NCBI GenBank assembly: GCA_013001935.1 | Contig: JABDKZ010000077.1 | Location: 1-6,949 of the forward strand | DNA: 6,949 bases | DNA from: Maribacter sp. | GTDB lineage: Bacteria; Bacteroidota; Bacteroidia; Flavobacteriales; Flavobacteriaceae | Direction of reading: 5' to 3' | Shown: one piece after another, positions 1 to 6,545 of the stretch | Layout of the letters: each line of letters begins with the position of its first letter | Position numbering within the stretch: position 1 is the stretch's first letter | The notes under the pieces: generated by a model | Seen by the model: only the letters and a program-made list of their open reading frames with translations | Told to the model about the DNA's origin: nothing | The model's database searches: none | Made by a program: the position numbers and the translations under genes

Positions 1-380
1 TTTATATCCTTACAATCGGATTTTGGAAGCCACTTCCCTATTAATGCTGAACCATCAAAACCTTTTGCCTTTTCCCAAGGAAGTCCTTTTTGTTTCAATT
101 TGTTTTGTAGGTCCCTTGCCGTAAAATCAATACCCAAGCCAACTTCATTGTAATATTTGTGTGCAAACCGTTCATCAATATATTTACCTACTTTACAAAT
201 TTTTACGAGCACTTCAACCTCATAATGTACTTCCTTGGTAAAATTGGGAATAAAAAAATCCTGCTCTTTTGGTAAAACTGCAGAGTCGGGTTTTATAAAT
301 ACTACAGGTTCTTCTGGCCGCTCATTGGCCAATTCCTTTATATGTTCCGTATAATTTCTACCGATGCAAATGATTTTCAT
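1..380 (-). CDS. Fumarylacetoacetate hydrolase family protein (3' end missing)
   Basis: This is the N-terminal 126 residues of an FAH-fold enzyme; the gene runs off the left edge. The start MKIICIGRNYTEHIKEL and the stretch FIKPDSAVL (residues 28-36) are typical of the short FAHD1/YcgM-like branch, which acts on small acylpyruvates or oxaloacetate in the cytoplasm. The expected metal ligands are visible: Glu54 and Glu56 in HYEVEVLV, and Asp85 in GIDFTARDLQ. Family members of this type are about 200 residues, so roughly the last third lies outside the window. The gene follows the secreted-protein gene with a 7-bp gap and has an AAGGAG sequence ending 10 nt before its ATG, so it is probably translated from the same mRNA as the two genes upstream. 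The family is clear; the exact substrate cannot be read from sequence. Confidence 0.9.
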   Translation of the reverse strand, partial: MKIICIGRNYTEHIKELANERPEEPVVFIKPDSAVLPKEQDFFIPNFTKEVHYEVEVLVKICKVGKYIDERFAHKYYNEVGLGIDFTARDLQNKLKQKGLPWEKAKGFDGSALIGKWLPKSDCKDI

Positions 381-387
381 AATTGTA

Positions 388-1299
388 TTACTCCTTCAAT
401 AGTTTTAGAGTTATAGCAGGTATTAAATTTTCAGAATTATCCCTTGACTTCACTTGAAAGTCTGACCAGTTTCCCATACCATATACCACGGTCTTAAAAT
501 TTTGGTCCTTATTATATACAGCACCAAAAGTTGGTGCAAACCTGTCCTCTATCATATTCTTTTTTGATATTGGATGCTTGTATGTGTTCTTATACCAATT
601 ACTAGGTACAAACAACCACTCTACACCAATATATATGCCACTCTGGGGAATCTTAAGGTGCATGGGGGCCAAATCAATTGCCACAAAGTCCTCTTCAGCA
701 TTAGACTGGAGGACTATGCTCTTGTGAATAATATCCTTTCCAGGTTTCTTAGTCTCCGCATCAACATCATAAATGCGCAATCTGAATTTAGATGTTGGCC
801 TCTTGGTTTTATTGTTTTTTTGAAAGAACACGGTAACCTTTTCGATATACTTATCCTGTGCGCCAATATTAGGAAAGTACAGTGCCAATACCCATGGGGT
901 GGACGAAGATGAGAACCCACTGGTTAAACCATAACTACCAATGGGATTCATTACATCTGAATTCCCAAAAGTATCGGATACCACCACCTCCTCCAATTCA
1001 AATGATTCCTCAATCATTTCAAAACGCCTTGTCTTGTAAATCTCCTTGGCAACAACAATGGTATCTTTATAACCCAAGGATGAAATATGCACTTCTTTTT
1101 CTAAATATGACGTTGGTAGATCAAGAAAAAAATGTCCTTTCTCATCTGACGAAGTACCTTTTAAGGTATTTAAAAAGCTAAGATTGACATAGGGTATGGG
1201 ACTTTTGCTTTTATAATCCAAAACATGGCCTTCAAAAAGGATCTCTTGAGCAGTTGTATTTAGGGTCAGCAATAAAAAAGTGAGTGAAAAAAATCGCAT
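388..1299 (-). CDS. Secreted carboxypeptidase-regulatory-like domain protein
   Basis: A 303-residue protein with an N-terminal signal peptide (hydrophobic residues 3-13, likely cleavage after Ala17 in NTTA|QE). There is no lipobox Cys, so a soluble periplasmic or outer-membrane-associated location is likely. Residues about 20-95 form a CarboxypepD_reg-like beta-sandwich, recognisable from GHVLDYKSKSPIPYVNLSF, then DEKGHFFLDLP and SSLGYKDT; in Bacteroidota this module often precedes TonB-dependent receptor barrels. Here no plug or barrel follows. Residues about 110-303 form a beta-rich region with FRLRIYDVDAETKKPGKD and SGIYIGVEWLF, a pattern I associate with uncharacterised flavobacterial secreted proteins. 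The start codon directly abuts the stop codon of the exonuclease gene (0 bp), so the two are co-transcribed and probably coupled. The function is unknown; a surface or cell-envelope role is inference. Confidence 0.8.
   Translation of the reverse strand: MRFFSLTFLLLTLNTTAQEILFEGHVLDYKSKSPIPYVNLSFLNTLKGTSSDEKGHFFLDLPTSYLEKEVHISSLGYKDTIVVAKEIYKTRRFEMIEESFELEEVVVSDTFGNSDVMNPIGSYGLTSGFSSSSTPWVLALYFPNIGAQDKYIEKVTVFFQKNNKTKRPTSKFRLRIYDVDAETKKPGKDIIHKSIVLQSNAEEDFVAIDLAPMHLKIPQSGIYIGVEWLFVPSNWYKNTYKHPISKKNMIEDRFAPTFGAVYNKDQNFKTVVYGMGNWSDFQVKSRDNSENLIPAITLKLLKE
391..396 (-). promoter_or_regulatory. Shine-Dalgarno-like AAGGAG before the FAH gene
   Basis: On the minus strand the last codons of the upstream gene (Lys-Glu, AAG GAG) form a full AAGGAG ribosome binding site 10 nt before the FAH start codon at 380. 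Strong Shine-Dalgarno sites are uncommon in Bacteroidota, and none of the other genes here has one this good. It supports the ATG at 378-380 and suggests translational coupling within the operon. The match may be partly incidental, because the sequence is also coding. Confidence 0.45.
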
Positions 1300-2076
1300 T
1301 TAACCTAGCTTATTGTTTAATCTACTCAATTTAATCTGTGTCAAGACCTTTTTAGTGTACAGCGGAAAATCTGCATTTAAGATCCACCCAAAATATCCTG
1401 GCTCCTTATCCAAGACTTCCAATACTTTTCGCCCTTTATGCTTTCCAAAGGAAAATATTTCATCCTCATCTTCATCTAAAACAATAAATCCTGCAAAATC
1501 TACCGTTTTCTTGTGTGTTGAGAATTCAGCCAACTTTTTAATATTATTTTCCAATTCTGGATAACGATCTAATTGGGACATTAAAACTTCATAAGTTGCT
1601 TTTGTGTCAGCTGCAGCACTATGGGCATCCGTAAGGTCCTTATCACAATAGAATTTGTAGGCAGCTTCCAGGGTTCTTTTTTCCATTTTATGGAAAATGG
1701 TCTGCACGTCAACAGAAACCATATTTTTCATGTCAAAATCAATATCTGCACGAAGCATTTCCTCAGCCAATAACGGAATGTCAAAACGGTCTGAATTATA
1801 GCCACCAAGGTCGCTATCCTTAATCATATTATAAATTTCCCTGGATAACATTTTAAACGTAGGTTCATTGGCTACCTTGTCGTTTGAAATTCCATGAATG
1901 GCAACAACAACTTCAGGAATTGGTATTTCAGGATTTACCAGCCAAGTTTTACTTTCCTTATTTCCGTTGGGATATACTTTTAAAATCGATATCTCGACAA
2001 TTCTGTCATGGGCCACATTCATACCGGTGGTCTCAAGATCAAAAAAGCAAATTGGTCTGGTTAGTTTAAGCTCCAT
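1300..2076 (-). CDS. DnaQ-like 3'-5' exonuclease with ExoX-like C-terminal domain
   Basis: A 258-residue DEDDh exonuclease of the DnaQ/RNase T superfamily, predicted to remove nucleotides from 3' ends using two metal ions. All motifs are present: ExoI FFDLETTG with Asp13 and Glu15, ExoII GGYNSDRFDIPLL with Asp99, and ExoIII HSAAADT with His152 and Asp157. After the nuclease domain (about 7-170), residues about 205-250 carry FSFGKHKGRKV, then PGYFGWIL and F-x-x-YTKKVL. This matches the small ExoX-like C-terminal domain found behind such exonucleases in Bacteroidota. It is a stand-alone enzyme, not the proofreading subunit gene fused to a polymerase, so I give no dnaQ symbol. It is first in a likely three-gene operon and has a TAnnTTTG promoter box 18 bp upstream. 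Repair versus nucleic-acid turnover cannot be decided from sequence. Confidence 0.93.
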   Translation of the reverse strand: MELKLTRPICFFDLETTGMNVAHDRIVEISILKVYPNGNKESKTWLVNPEIPIPEVVVAIHGISNDKVANEPTFKMLSREIYNMIKDSDLGGYNSDRFDIPLLAEEMLRADIDFDMKNMVSVDVQTIFHKMEKRTLEAAYKFYCDKDLTDAHSAAADTKATYEVLMSQLDRYPELENNIKKLAEFSTHKKTVDFAGFIVLDEDEDEIFSFGKHKGRKVLEVLDKEPGYFGWILNADFPLYTKKVLTQIKLSRLNNKLG

Positions 2077-2093
2077 ACGTCCTAATATTTCAA

Positions 2094-2101
2094 CAAATAT
2101 A
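2094..2101 (-). promoter_or_regulatory. Bacteroidota -7 box (TATATTTG) for the exonuclease operon
   Basis: The minus strand reads TATATTTG, an exact match to the TAnnTTTG -7 element of Bacteroidota sigma-70-type promoters, 17 bp before the exonuclease ATG. Transcription would start about 13 nt before the ATG. I could not find a convincing TTG -33 element at the usual spacing. The 159-bp gap 2077-2235 shows no terminator for the E2 gene, so read-through from E2 is also possible. Confidence 0.5.
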
Positions 2102-2235
2102 AGTCTTAGAAAAGTATATGGAAATGATTATATTCAATTATTAGGTACCAAGTTTAATGTGAGGATCAAACAAATAATGGCTTTAGCTAAGAATCGTAAA
2201 ATAAAATATAAATGACCTAATAATCCTTTTTGAAT

Positions 2236-3585
2236 TTACACCTCCCGATTCACATCCCAAGCCTCAAGGAAATCTGCAACCGATTTTGCGAACATACTAC
2301 CCAGTGCACCATTGACGACCCTATGGTCATAACTATGTGAGATATACATTTTGCTTCTAATACCAATAAAGTCACCCTCATTGGTTTCGATAACAGCGGG
2401 AATCTTACGAATGGCTCCCAAGGCCAAAATACCTACCTGGGGTTGGTTGATAATAGGTGTTCCGAAAACGCTACCAAAGGTACCTACATTGGTTACTGTA
2501 TACGTTCCGTCTTGAATTTCATCAGGTTTAAGTTGGTTGTTCCTTGAACGTTCTGCCAGATCATTCACAACTTTGGCCATACCAACTAAATTTAATTGGT
2601 CTGCATTCTTGATTACAGGAACAATTAAATTACCATCGGGTAATGCTGCAGCCATACCTATATTAATGTTCTTTTTCTTAATAACCGTATCACCCTCAAC
2701 TGAAATATTCATCATGGGGTACTTCTTTAATGCCTTGGCAATAGCCTCCATAAAAATAGGGGTATAGGTCAGTTTTTCCCCTTCAGTCTTAAAGAAAGAG
2801 TCCTTCATTTTGCTTCTCCATTTCACAATGTTGGTTACGTCGACTTCAATAAAACTCTGCACATGTGCCGATGTCGAAACGCTATCTACCATATGCTTGG
2901 CAATGAGTTTGCCCATCCGGGTCATTTGAATTACTTCATCACCCCTTGATGCAACTACATTTGCGGTGTGTTTCTTTTCTAAATCAGGTTGAACCACTTC
3001 TTTGACAACAACAGGTGCAACCTTCCCAACATGATCCTGAGCTACTTTAGATCCTGAGGATTGTCGTGTTTCTACATACCCTAAAATATCGTCCTTTGTT
3101 ACTCTACCCTCTTTGCCGGTACCATTTATTGTATCTAATTCAGCAATTGGTATGCCTTCTTGCTTGGCAATATTTTTGACCAAAGGTGAATAAAACCGAT
3201 CTGAAGAACCAAAATCCTCTGATGGTGTCGTAACAGTAGCTTTTGCAACGTCAATAGTTTCATTGACAGAAGCAATCACTTCCTCGGAAACCTGAGGCTC
3301 GTCCTCTACTTCTAAAGAGACTTCTTCAGATTCATTAGCTTCACCATTGGTTTCAATAACCGCAACGATGTCACCAACTTTTATTATGTCATCAATATTG
3401 AATAGTTTTTCAACCAATACCCCATCAACTTCGCTAGGCACTTCAGAGTCTACCTTGTCCGTGGCAATCTCAAAGACCGCTTCATCCATTTCAATAGTAT
3501 CACCAACTTCTTTTAGCCAAGAGGTTAATGTTGCTTCGGCAACACTTTCTCCCATTCGTGGTAATTTCAATTCAAATTTTGACAT
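2236..3585 (-). CDS. 2-oxo acid dehydrogenase E2, dihydrolipoamide acyltransferase
   Basis: A 449-residue E2 core subunit, which transfers acyl groups from lipoyl-lysine to CoA in a cytoplasmic 2-oxo acid dehydrogenase complex. One lipoyl domain spans about 2-80, with the lipoylated Lys44 in EIATDKVDSEVPS. A strongly acidic linker (about 81-128) follows. The E3/E1-binding domain (131-172) reads YSPLVKNIAKQEGI, then GTGKEGRVTKDDIL. A second linker leads to the acyltransferase domain (about 215-449), ending with the active site SYDHRVVNGALG, catalytic His421. The usual HxxxDG here is HxxxNG, with Asn425 at the Asp position. One lipoyl domain and the HRVV-x-GA form suggest a branched-chain-type E2 rather than pyruvate (usually more lipoyl domains) or 2-oxoglutarate (HR-x-x-DGR). 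No E1 or E3 gene is adjacent, so the complex must be assembled from genes elsewhere. Family assignment is firm; substrate is inferred. Confidence 0.95.
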   Translation of the reverse strand: MSKFELKLPRMGESVAEATLTSWLKEVGDTIEMDEAVFEIATDKVDSEVPSEVDGVLVEKLFNIDDIIKVGDIVAVIETNGEANESEEVSLEVEDEPQVSEEVIASVNETIDVAKATVTTPSEDFGSSDRFYSPLVKNIAKQEGIPIAELDTINGTGKEGRVTKDDILGYVETRQSSGSKVAQDHVGKVAPVVVKEVVQPDLEKKHTANVVASRGDEVIQMTRMGKLIAKHMVDSVSTSAHVQSFIEVDVTNIVKWRSKMKDSFFKTEGEKLTYTPIFMEAIAKALKKYPMMNISVEGDTVIKKKNINIGMAAALPDGNLIVPVIKNADQLNLVGMAKVVNDLAERSRNNQLKPDEIQDGTYTVTNVGTFGSVFGTPIINQPQVGILALGAIRKIPAVIETNEGDFIGIRSKMYISHSYDHRVVNGALGSMFAKSVADFLEAWDVNREV

Positions 3586-3622
3586 ATTGCTAATTTGTAC
3601 GCTATTTTAGATAGATTATTTG

Positions 3623-3630
3623 CAAAATTA
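3623..3630 (-). promoter_or_regulatory. Bacteroidota -7 box (TAATTTTG) for the E2 gene
   Basis: The minus strand reads TAATTTTG, matching TAnnTTTG, inside the 82-bp gap between recR and E2. Transcription would start about 33 nt before the E2 ATG at 3585. No clear -33 TTG is visible. This suggests the E2 gene can be expressed independently of recR. Confidence 0.5.
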
Positions 3631-3642
3631 ATAAATAATAAG

Positions 3643-3658
3643 ACTATTTTCTAATAGT
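3643..3658 (-). terminator. Weak AT-rich hairpin after recR
   Basis: Just after the recR stop the minus strand has ACTATT, loop AGAA, AATAGT: a perfect 6-bp stem followed by a T-rich but interrupted stretch. Only one G-C type pair per arm makes it weak. It may attenuate recR transcription ahead of the E2 promoter, or it may be chance in AT-rich DNA. Confidence 0.25.
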
Positions 3659-3667
3659 ATTCTATTT

Positions 3668-4288
3668 CTAATTGGTCTTCAAAGAGTTCTCAAAAGGAAT
3701 TCTATTCAAAATACTTCTTCCCAATGTCACCTCATCTGCATATTCCAACTCGTCACCAATAGCGATACCTCGGGCGATGGTTGAAGTTTTGATATCCATT
3801 CCTTCCAGTTGTTTGAAAATATAGAAATTGGTGGTGTCACCTTCCATTGTAGAGCTCAAAGCGAAAATCAGTTCCTTTATGTTACCCTTCTTGGCTTTAT
3901 TGACCAAAGACGAAATTGTCAGCTCTTGCGGGCCAACGCCTTCCATGGGAGAAATTTTACCGCCTAAAACATGATAAAGTCCAGTGAATTGACCTGTATT
4001 TTCAATCGCCATTACATCACGAATATCCTCAACGACGCACACCAAACTTTCATCTCTTTTTGGGTTGGTGCAAATCTCACAAAGTTCAACATCCGAAATG
4101 TTATGGCATTGGGCACAGAATTTTACCGAATTTTTTAAATCTTGAAGCGCAGAAGACAATCTGGTTGTTTGCCCACTAGGTTGTTTCAACAGATGGAGCA
4201 CCAACCTCAAAGCCGTACGCTTTCCTATACCCGGCAGCTGCGACATCTCATGCACTGCATTCTCTAATAGTTTTGACGAAAAATCCAT
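3668..4288 (-). CDS. recR: Recombination mediator protein RecR
   Basis: A 206-residue RecR, close to the usual length of about 200. It acts with RecO (and RecF) to load RecA on SSB-coated single-stranded DNA during gap repair. The domains appear in order: helix-hairpin-helix [18 protein letters not shown] (17-34), the C4 zinc finger with Cys58, Cys61, Cys70 and Cys73, a Toprim domain from about 82 with Glu87, Asp88 and Asp91 in VVEDIRD, and the C-terminal [18 protein letters not shown] motif. An in-frame ATG at 4363 would add 25 residues, but these are unlike RecR N-termini and would overlap the divergent symporter gene. The start [12 protein letters not shown] at 4288 aligns with family starts and sits just behind a TAATTTTG box, so I use it. 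The symporter gene is divergent, 58 bp away. Confidence 0.97.
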   Translation of the reverse strand: MDFSSKLLENAVHEMSQLPGIGKRTALRLVLHLLKQPSGQTTRLSSALQDLKNSVKFCAQCHNISDVELCEICTNPKRDESLVCVVEDIRDVMAIENTGQFTGLYHVLGGKISPMEGVGPQELTISSLVNKAKKGNIKELIFALSSTMEGDTTNFYIFKQLEGMDIKTSTIARGIAIGDELEYADEVTLGRSILNRIPFENSLKTN

Positions 4289-4293
4289 GACCG

Positions 4294-4301
4294 CAAAATT
4301 A
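4294..4301 (-). promoter_or_regulatory. Bacteroidota -7 box (TAATTTTG) directly before recR
   Basis: The minus strand reads TAATTTTG followed by only five bases (CGGTC) and the recR ATG. If this is the working -7 element, transcription starts at or within a base or two of the start codon, giving a leaderless or nearly leaderless mRNA. The position also argues for the start at 4288 rather than the upstream in-frame ATG at 4363. Confidence 0.5.
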
Positions 4302-4321
4302 CACACTATTTTTTCTTTTTG

Positions 4322-4329
4322 TACTTTGC
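4322..4329 (+). promoter_or_regulatory. Possible -7 box (TACTTTGC) for the symporter
   Basis: TACTTTGC lies 17 bp before the symporter ATG at 4347. It resembles the TAnnTTTG element but is one T short between TA and G. No clear -33 element was seen. It shares the 58-bp divergent region with the recR promoter, so the two may influence each other. Confidence 0.3.
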
Positions 4330-4346
4330 ATTTGAAATTTATTTCT

Positions 4347-5807
4347 ATGACAGCCAGCCACATTCTGCTCTTGATAGGAGCCTATTTCATCTTACTTTTA
4401 TTGATATCGTATTTCACCGGGAAAAATGACTCGAATGCTGATTTTTTCAAAGCGGGAAAACAATCACCCTGGTATTTGGTTGCATTTGGTATGATAGGGG
4501 CTTCACTTTCTGGAGTAACTTTTATATCGGTCCCTGGATGGGTTGAGGCTTCTGAATTCAGCTATATGCAAGTTGTCTTTGGTTACTTATTGGGTTATCT
4601 AGTAACGGCCTACGTTCTATTGCCCATATACTACAGGCAAAATGTAACCTCGATTTATGAATATCTAGACGACCGCTTTGGATTTGTTAGCTATAAGGTA
4701 GGTGCAATTTCATTTTTCGTTTCCCGGGTCTTGGGAGCTGCATTTCGGCTTTTTCTAGTGGCTATTGTCTTGCAACAGTTTGTTTTCGATACTTGGAATG
4801 TACCCTTTGAGGTCACCGTTACCCTATCTATTTTACTCATTTGGGTTTATACATTCAAAGGTGGTATTAAAACCATTGTCTGGACAGATACATTGCAGAC
4901 ACTCTTTATGCTCATTTCTGTTGGACTATCCATCTATTTTATTTTGGAGCAATTAGATTGGAGTTTTGCAGAATTTTTAGCTTCCGATGAATTCAAACAA
5001 TACAATACCGTTCTTTTTTTAGATGACTTTATGGACAGTAGACATCTGTTGAAATCTTTCTTGGGAGGCATGTTTGTTACCATTTGCATGACAGGTTTGG
5101 ATCAAGATATGATGCAAAAGAACCTTACTTGCAAAACCTTGAAAGACGCACAAAAGAATATGGTGAGTTTTAGTATAGTTTTGGTCATCGTCACTTTTGT
5201 CTTTATGCTCTTGGGGGCTTTGCTTTTCATCTATGCAGATAAATTTCAGATAGCAATCCCAATAATGGATGGAAAGCCAAAATCAGATCTTTTATTTCCT
5301 GAAATTGCCTTGAATAGCGGATTGGGAATAATCGTGGCAATCACCTTTTTATTGGGTCTGATTGCAGCGGCCTACAGCAGTGCCGATAGTGCTTTGACGT
5401 CTTTGACCACTTCATTTTGTGTTGACTTTTTAGGAATTGGGAAAAAACCTGAACATACCAGGAAAAGAATCCGAAAAGCCACCCATGTGGGTATGAGTGC
5501 ATTATTGATACTTGTGGTTATTGCCTTTAAACATATCTTGGATACCAATGTAATAGACGGGCTTTTAAAAGTAGCCTCATACACCTACGGTCCACTACTA
5601 GGCCTTTTCGCATTTGGTATTTTCACAAAATATAAAGTCAAGGACAACTATGTTTGGATTGTGGCCCTATTATCGGTCGTAATAAGTTTTGTCTTAGGTA
5701 AATTACCTCCAGAAAATTTATGGGGATATGTCTTTGGATATGAGTTATTGCCCCTAAACGGAATGATTACCTTTATTGGGCTGTTGTTCATTAGGAAGAA
5801 AAGCTAA
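4347..5807 (+). CDS. Sodium:solute symporter (SSS/SLC5 family)
   Basis: A 486-residue inner-membrane transporter with more than ten hydrophobic segments, as expected for the LeuT-fold SSS family, which uses the sodium gradient to import small solutes. The first membrane segment spans about 6-23. The family-typical N-terminal block [20 protein letters not shown] and [14 protein letters not shown] (about 31-64) follows. [17 protein letters not shown] lies mid-protein. [14 protein letters not shown] (340 onward) corresponds to the TM8 region that contributes the Na2 sodium site, with Ser344, Ser345 and Ser348 as candidate ligands. An in-frame ATG at 4287 would add 20 residues but overlaps the recR start; MTASHILLL at 4347 puts the first helix at the N-terminus as usual. 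The substrate (sugar, amino or organic acid, vitamin) cannot be assigned. The gene is convergent with the CoA-binding gene, 7 bp apart, with no obvious terminator between them. Confidence 0.93.
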   Translation: MTASHILLLIGAYFILLLLISYFTGKNDSNADFFKAGKQSPWYLVAFGMIGASLSGVTFISVPGWVEASEFSYMQVVFGYLLGYLVTAYVLLPIYYRQNVTSIYEYLDDRFGFVSYKVGAISFFVSRVLGAAFRLFLVAIVLQQFVFDTWNVPFEVTVTLSILLIWVYTFKGGIKTIVWTDTLQTLFMLISVGLSIYFILEQLDWSFAEFLASDEFKQYNTVLFLDDFMDSRHLLKSFLGGMFVTICMTGLDQDMMQKNLTCKTLKDAQKNMVSFSIVLVIVTFVFMLLGALLFIYADKFQIAIPIMDGKPKSDLLFPEIALNSGLGIIVAITFLLGLIAAAYSSADSALTSLTTSFCVDFLGIGKKPEHTRKRIRKATHVGMSALLILVVIAFKHILDTNVIDGLLKVASYTYGPLLGLFAFGIFTKYKVKDNYVWIVALLSVVISFVLGKLPPENLWGYVFGYELLPLNGMITFIGLLFIRKKS

Positions 5808-5814
5808 CAAATCA

Positions 5815-6174
5815 TTAGTATTGATTGGTTGCCAATAAAACCAATGTACAGGCGATGACGACATCGACACCATTTTGTTCCAGTAATTTGTAAAATTGAG
5901 GATTTTCGGTGCCAGGATTAAATATTACCCTTGCAGGACGTAGATTGATAATGTCATTATAATGGTTTTCCTGTCTTTTAGGGTTTAGATACAAAGTTAT
6001 AGTATGTATATTTTGGATATTATCCAAATTGGTACTAATTTCAACCCCGTTTATTACTCCTACTTGTAATCCGAATGCTTTCGTGGCGATTCCTTTTTCC
6101 GCAAGACGATTTATTGCGATATTACTGTAGCGATCCGGTTTTAATGAAGCCCCAAAAACAAGAGTGTCTTTCAT
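5815..6174 (-). CDS. CoA-binding domain protein (YccU-like, CoA_binding_2)
   Basis: A 119-residue cytoplasmic protein that is essentially one Rossmann-type CoA-binding domain. The nucleotide-binding turn is LVFGASLKPDRYSN (5-18). NPKRQ (64-68) and FNPGTEN (85-91) are family-typical loops, and the protein ends in a Cys109-containing strand ACTLVLLATNQ. It matches the succinyl-CoA-synthetase-like CoA-binding family, whose small stand-alone members have no settled function. Length fits the family, so it appears complete. It is transcribed leftward from a TACATTTG box 17 bp upstream and ends 7 bp from the symporter stop. No functional link with the symporter is evident beyond position. Confidence 0.9.
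   Translation of the reverse strand: MKDTLVFGASLKPDRYSNIAINRLAEKGIATKAFGLQVGVINGVEISTNLDNIQNIHTITLYLNPKRQENHYNDIINLRPARVIFNPGTENPQFYKLLEQNGVDVVIACTLVLLATNQY
5824..5845. other. 7-bp hairpin at the symporter / CoA-binding junction
   Basis: ATTGGTT, an 8-nt loop, then AACCAAT forms a perfect inverted repeat within the last codons of the CoA-binding gene and just past the symporter stop. Neither strand has a T-run after it, so it is not a classical intrinsic terminator. It could still act as a 3' stability stem or help end transcription between the convergent genes. Chance is a real alternative. Confidence 0.25.
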
Positions 6175-6191
6175 TTGTTAAAGTTATTTTG

Positions 6192-6199
6192 CAAATGTA
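6192..6199 (-). promoter_or_regulatory. Bacteroidota -7 box (TACATTTG) for the CoA-binding gene
   Basis: The minus strand reads TACATTTG, an exact TAnnTTTG match, 17 bp before the ATG at 6174. This is the same spacing as seen for the exonuclease gene. The predicted leader is about 13 nt. Upstream lies a run of nine Ts (minus strand) and then the palindrome AAGACGTCTT. No -33 TTG at standard spacing was found. Confidence 0.55.
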
Positions 6200-6213
6200 A
6201 CTTTTTAAAAAAA

Positions 6214-6223
6214 AAGACGTCTT
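6214..6223. promoter_or_regulatory. Palindrome AAGACGTCTT upstream of the CoA-binding promoter
   Basis: A perfect 10-bp palindrome, next to a run of nine As (6207-6215), about 15 bp upstream of the -7 box of the CoA-binding gene. The place suits an operator overlapping the -33 region. No known regulator is implied, and a palindrome of this length can arise by chance. Confidence 0.2.
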
Positions 6224-6225
6224 AA

Positions 6226-6360
6226 TAATTAGTACAATAGGGATTCGTCCCTTTCGAAACAACATAAAGGATGTTGAGAAAGCTATATGTTTATAGTTAA
6301 TGGTTAGTGTTTAGTATAGCCTATCAGCAAAAGGAACCCTGACGTTTACGTCAGGGTTTT
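6226..6360 (+). ncRNA. Candidate structured small RNA ending in an intrinsic terminator
   Basis: The plus strand has three perfect hairpins in a row, then a strong terminator, and no open reading frame. The first is AGGGA, loop TTCG, TCCCT (6239-6252), a stable UUCG-type tetraloop. The second is CAACAT, loop AAAGG, ATGTTG (6260-6276). The third is CTATA, loop TGTT, TATAG (6283-6296), extendable by two pairs. An unstructured TTAGT-rich stretch (6297-6334) leads to the terminator at 6335. No strong promoter was recognised; a one-mismatch -7-like TTATTTTG sits at 6184-6191. I do not recognise a known RNA family. It may instead be a decayed 3' end of a lost gene. This covers the first part of the 405-bp gap 6175-6579. 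The rest (6361-6490) holds only two weak hairpins, 6426-6445 and 6450-6473. Confidence 0.25.
6335..6360 (+). terminator. Strong intrinsic terminator without an upstream gene
   Basis: AACCCTGACG, loop TTTA, CGTCAGGGTT forms a perfect 10-bp stem rich in G-C pairs. It runs into TTTT and then a T-rich stretch on the plus strand. The flanking genes point away from it (CoA-binding leftward, small ORF rightward), so neither uses it. On the minus strand the following bases are less T-rich. The stem is nearly identical to the terminator at 6864-6895. Confidence 0.8.
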
Positions 6361-6491
6361 ATGTTTTATACCTGTTCTTAAATACTATTACTTACCAATC
6401 CCAAAATTTCCAATACACAACAATCAAGGCACATTCCAATGCCTTTAGTATTCTTTTAAAGCAGTTAAAGAATGTTAAAATCAAAATAGTT

Positions 6492-6517
6492 GGTAACGAT
6501 CTGCAATATTCATCGTC
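6492..6517 (+). promoter_or_regulatory. ECF-sigma-like promoter (GGTAAC, 16 bp, CGTC)
   Basis: GGTAAC at 6492-6497 and CGTC at 6514-6517 are separated by 16 bp, resembling the -35 AAC-type and -10 CGTC elements of extracytoplasmic-function sigma factors. An A-rich stretch lies just upstream. Transcription would start near 6523, giving a leader of about 57 nt before the ATG at 6580. In Bacteroidota, ECF sigma factors often control TonB-type receptor and outer-membrane barrel genes, which fits the downstream remnant. No sigma or anti-sigma gene is in the window. Confidence 0.4.
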
Positions 6518-6545
6518 CATTATTAAACATCAATCATCAATCAAC

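Noticed and set aside
574..1181. Plus-strand ORFs of about 100 codons inside the secreted-protein gene
   Set aside because: They are antisense shadows with no recognisable protein features; the minus-strand gene has a signal peptide and a domain.
1313..2215. Plus-strand ORFs across the exonuclease gene and the gap 2077-2215
   Set aside because: They are antisense to a gene with complete catalytic motifs, and the part reaching into the gap has no start signals or family likeness.
4287..4346. A 20-residue N-terminal extension of the symporter from an ATG at 4287
   Set aside because: It overlaps the recR start and promoter, and family members begin just before the first membrane helix, as with the ATG at 4347.
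4289..4363. A 25-residue N-terminal extension of RecR from an ATG at 4363
   Set aside because: The extra residues are unlike RecR N-termini, would overlap the symporter gene, and lie upstream of the TAATTTTG box; the start at 4288 matches the family.
6297..6316. TTAGT-like imperfect repeats as a CRISPR or satellite array
   Set aside because: The units are short, irregular and without spacers; such AT-rich repeats are common in flavobacterial intergenic DNA.
6426..6473. Two further hairpins (6426-6445 and 6450-6473) as regulatory RNA
   Set aside because: Stems of 6 and 7 bp with loops of 8 and 10 nt are expected by chance in DNA this AT-rich and have no attached function.
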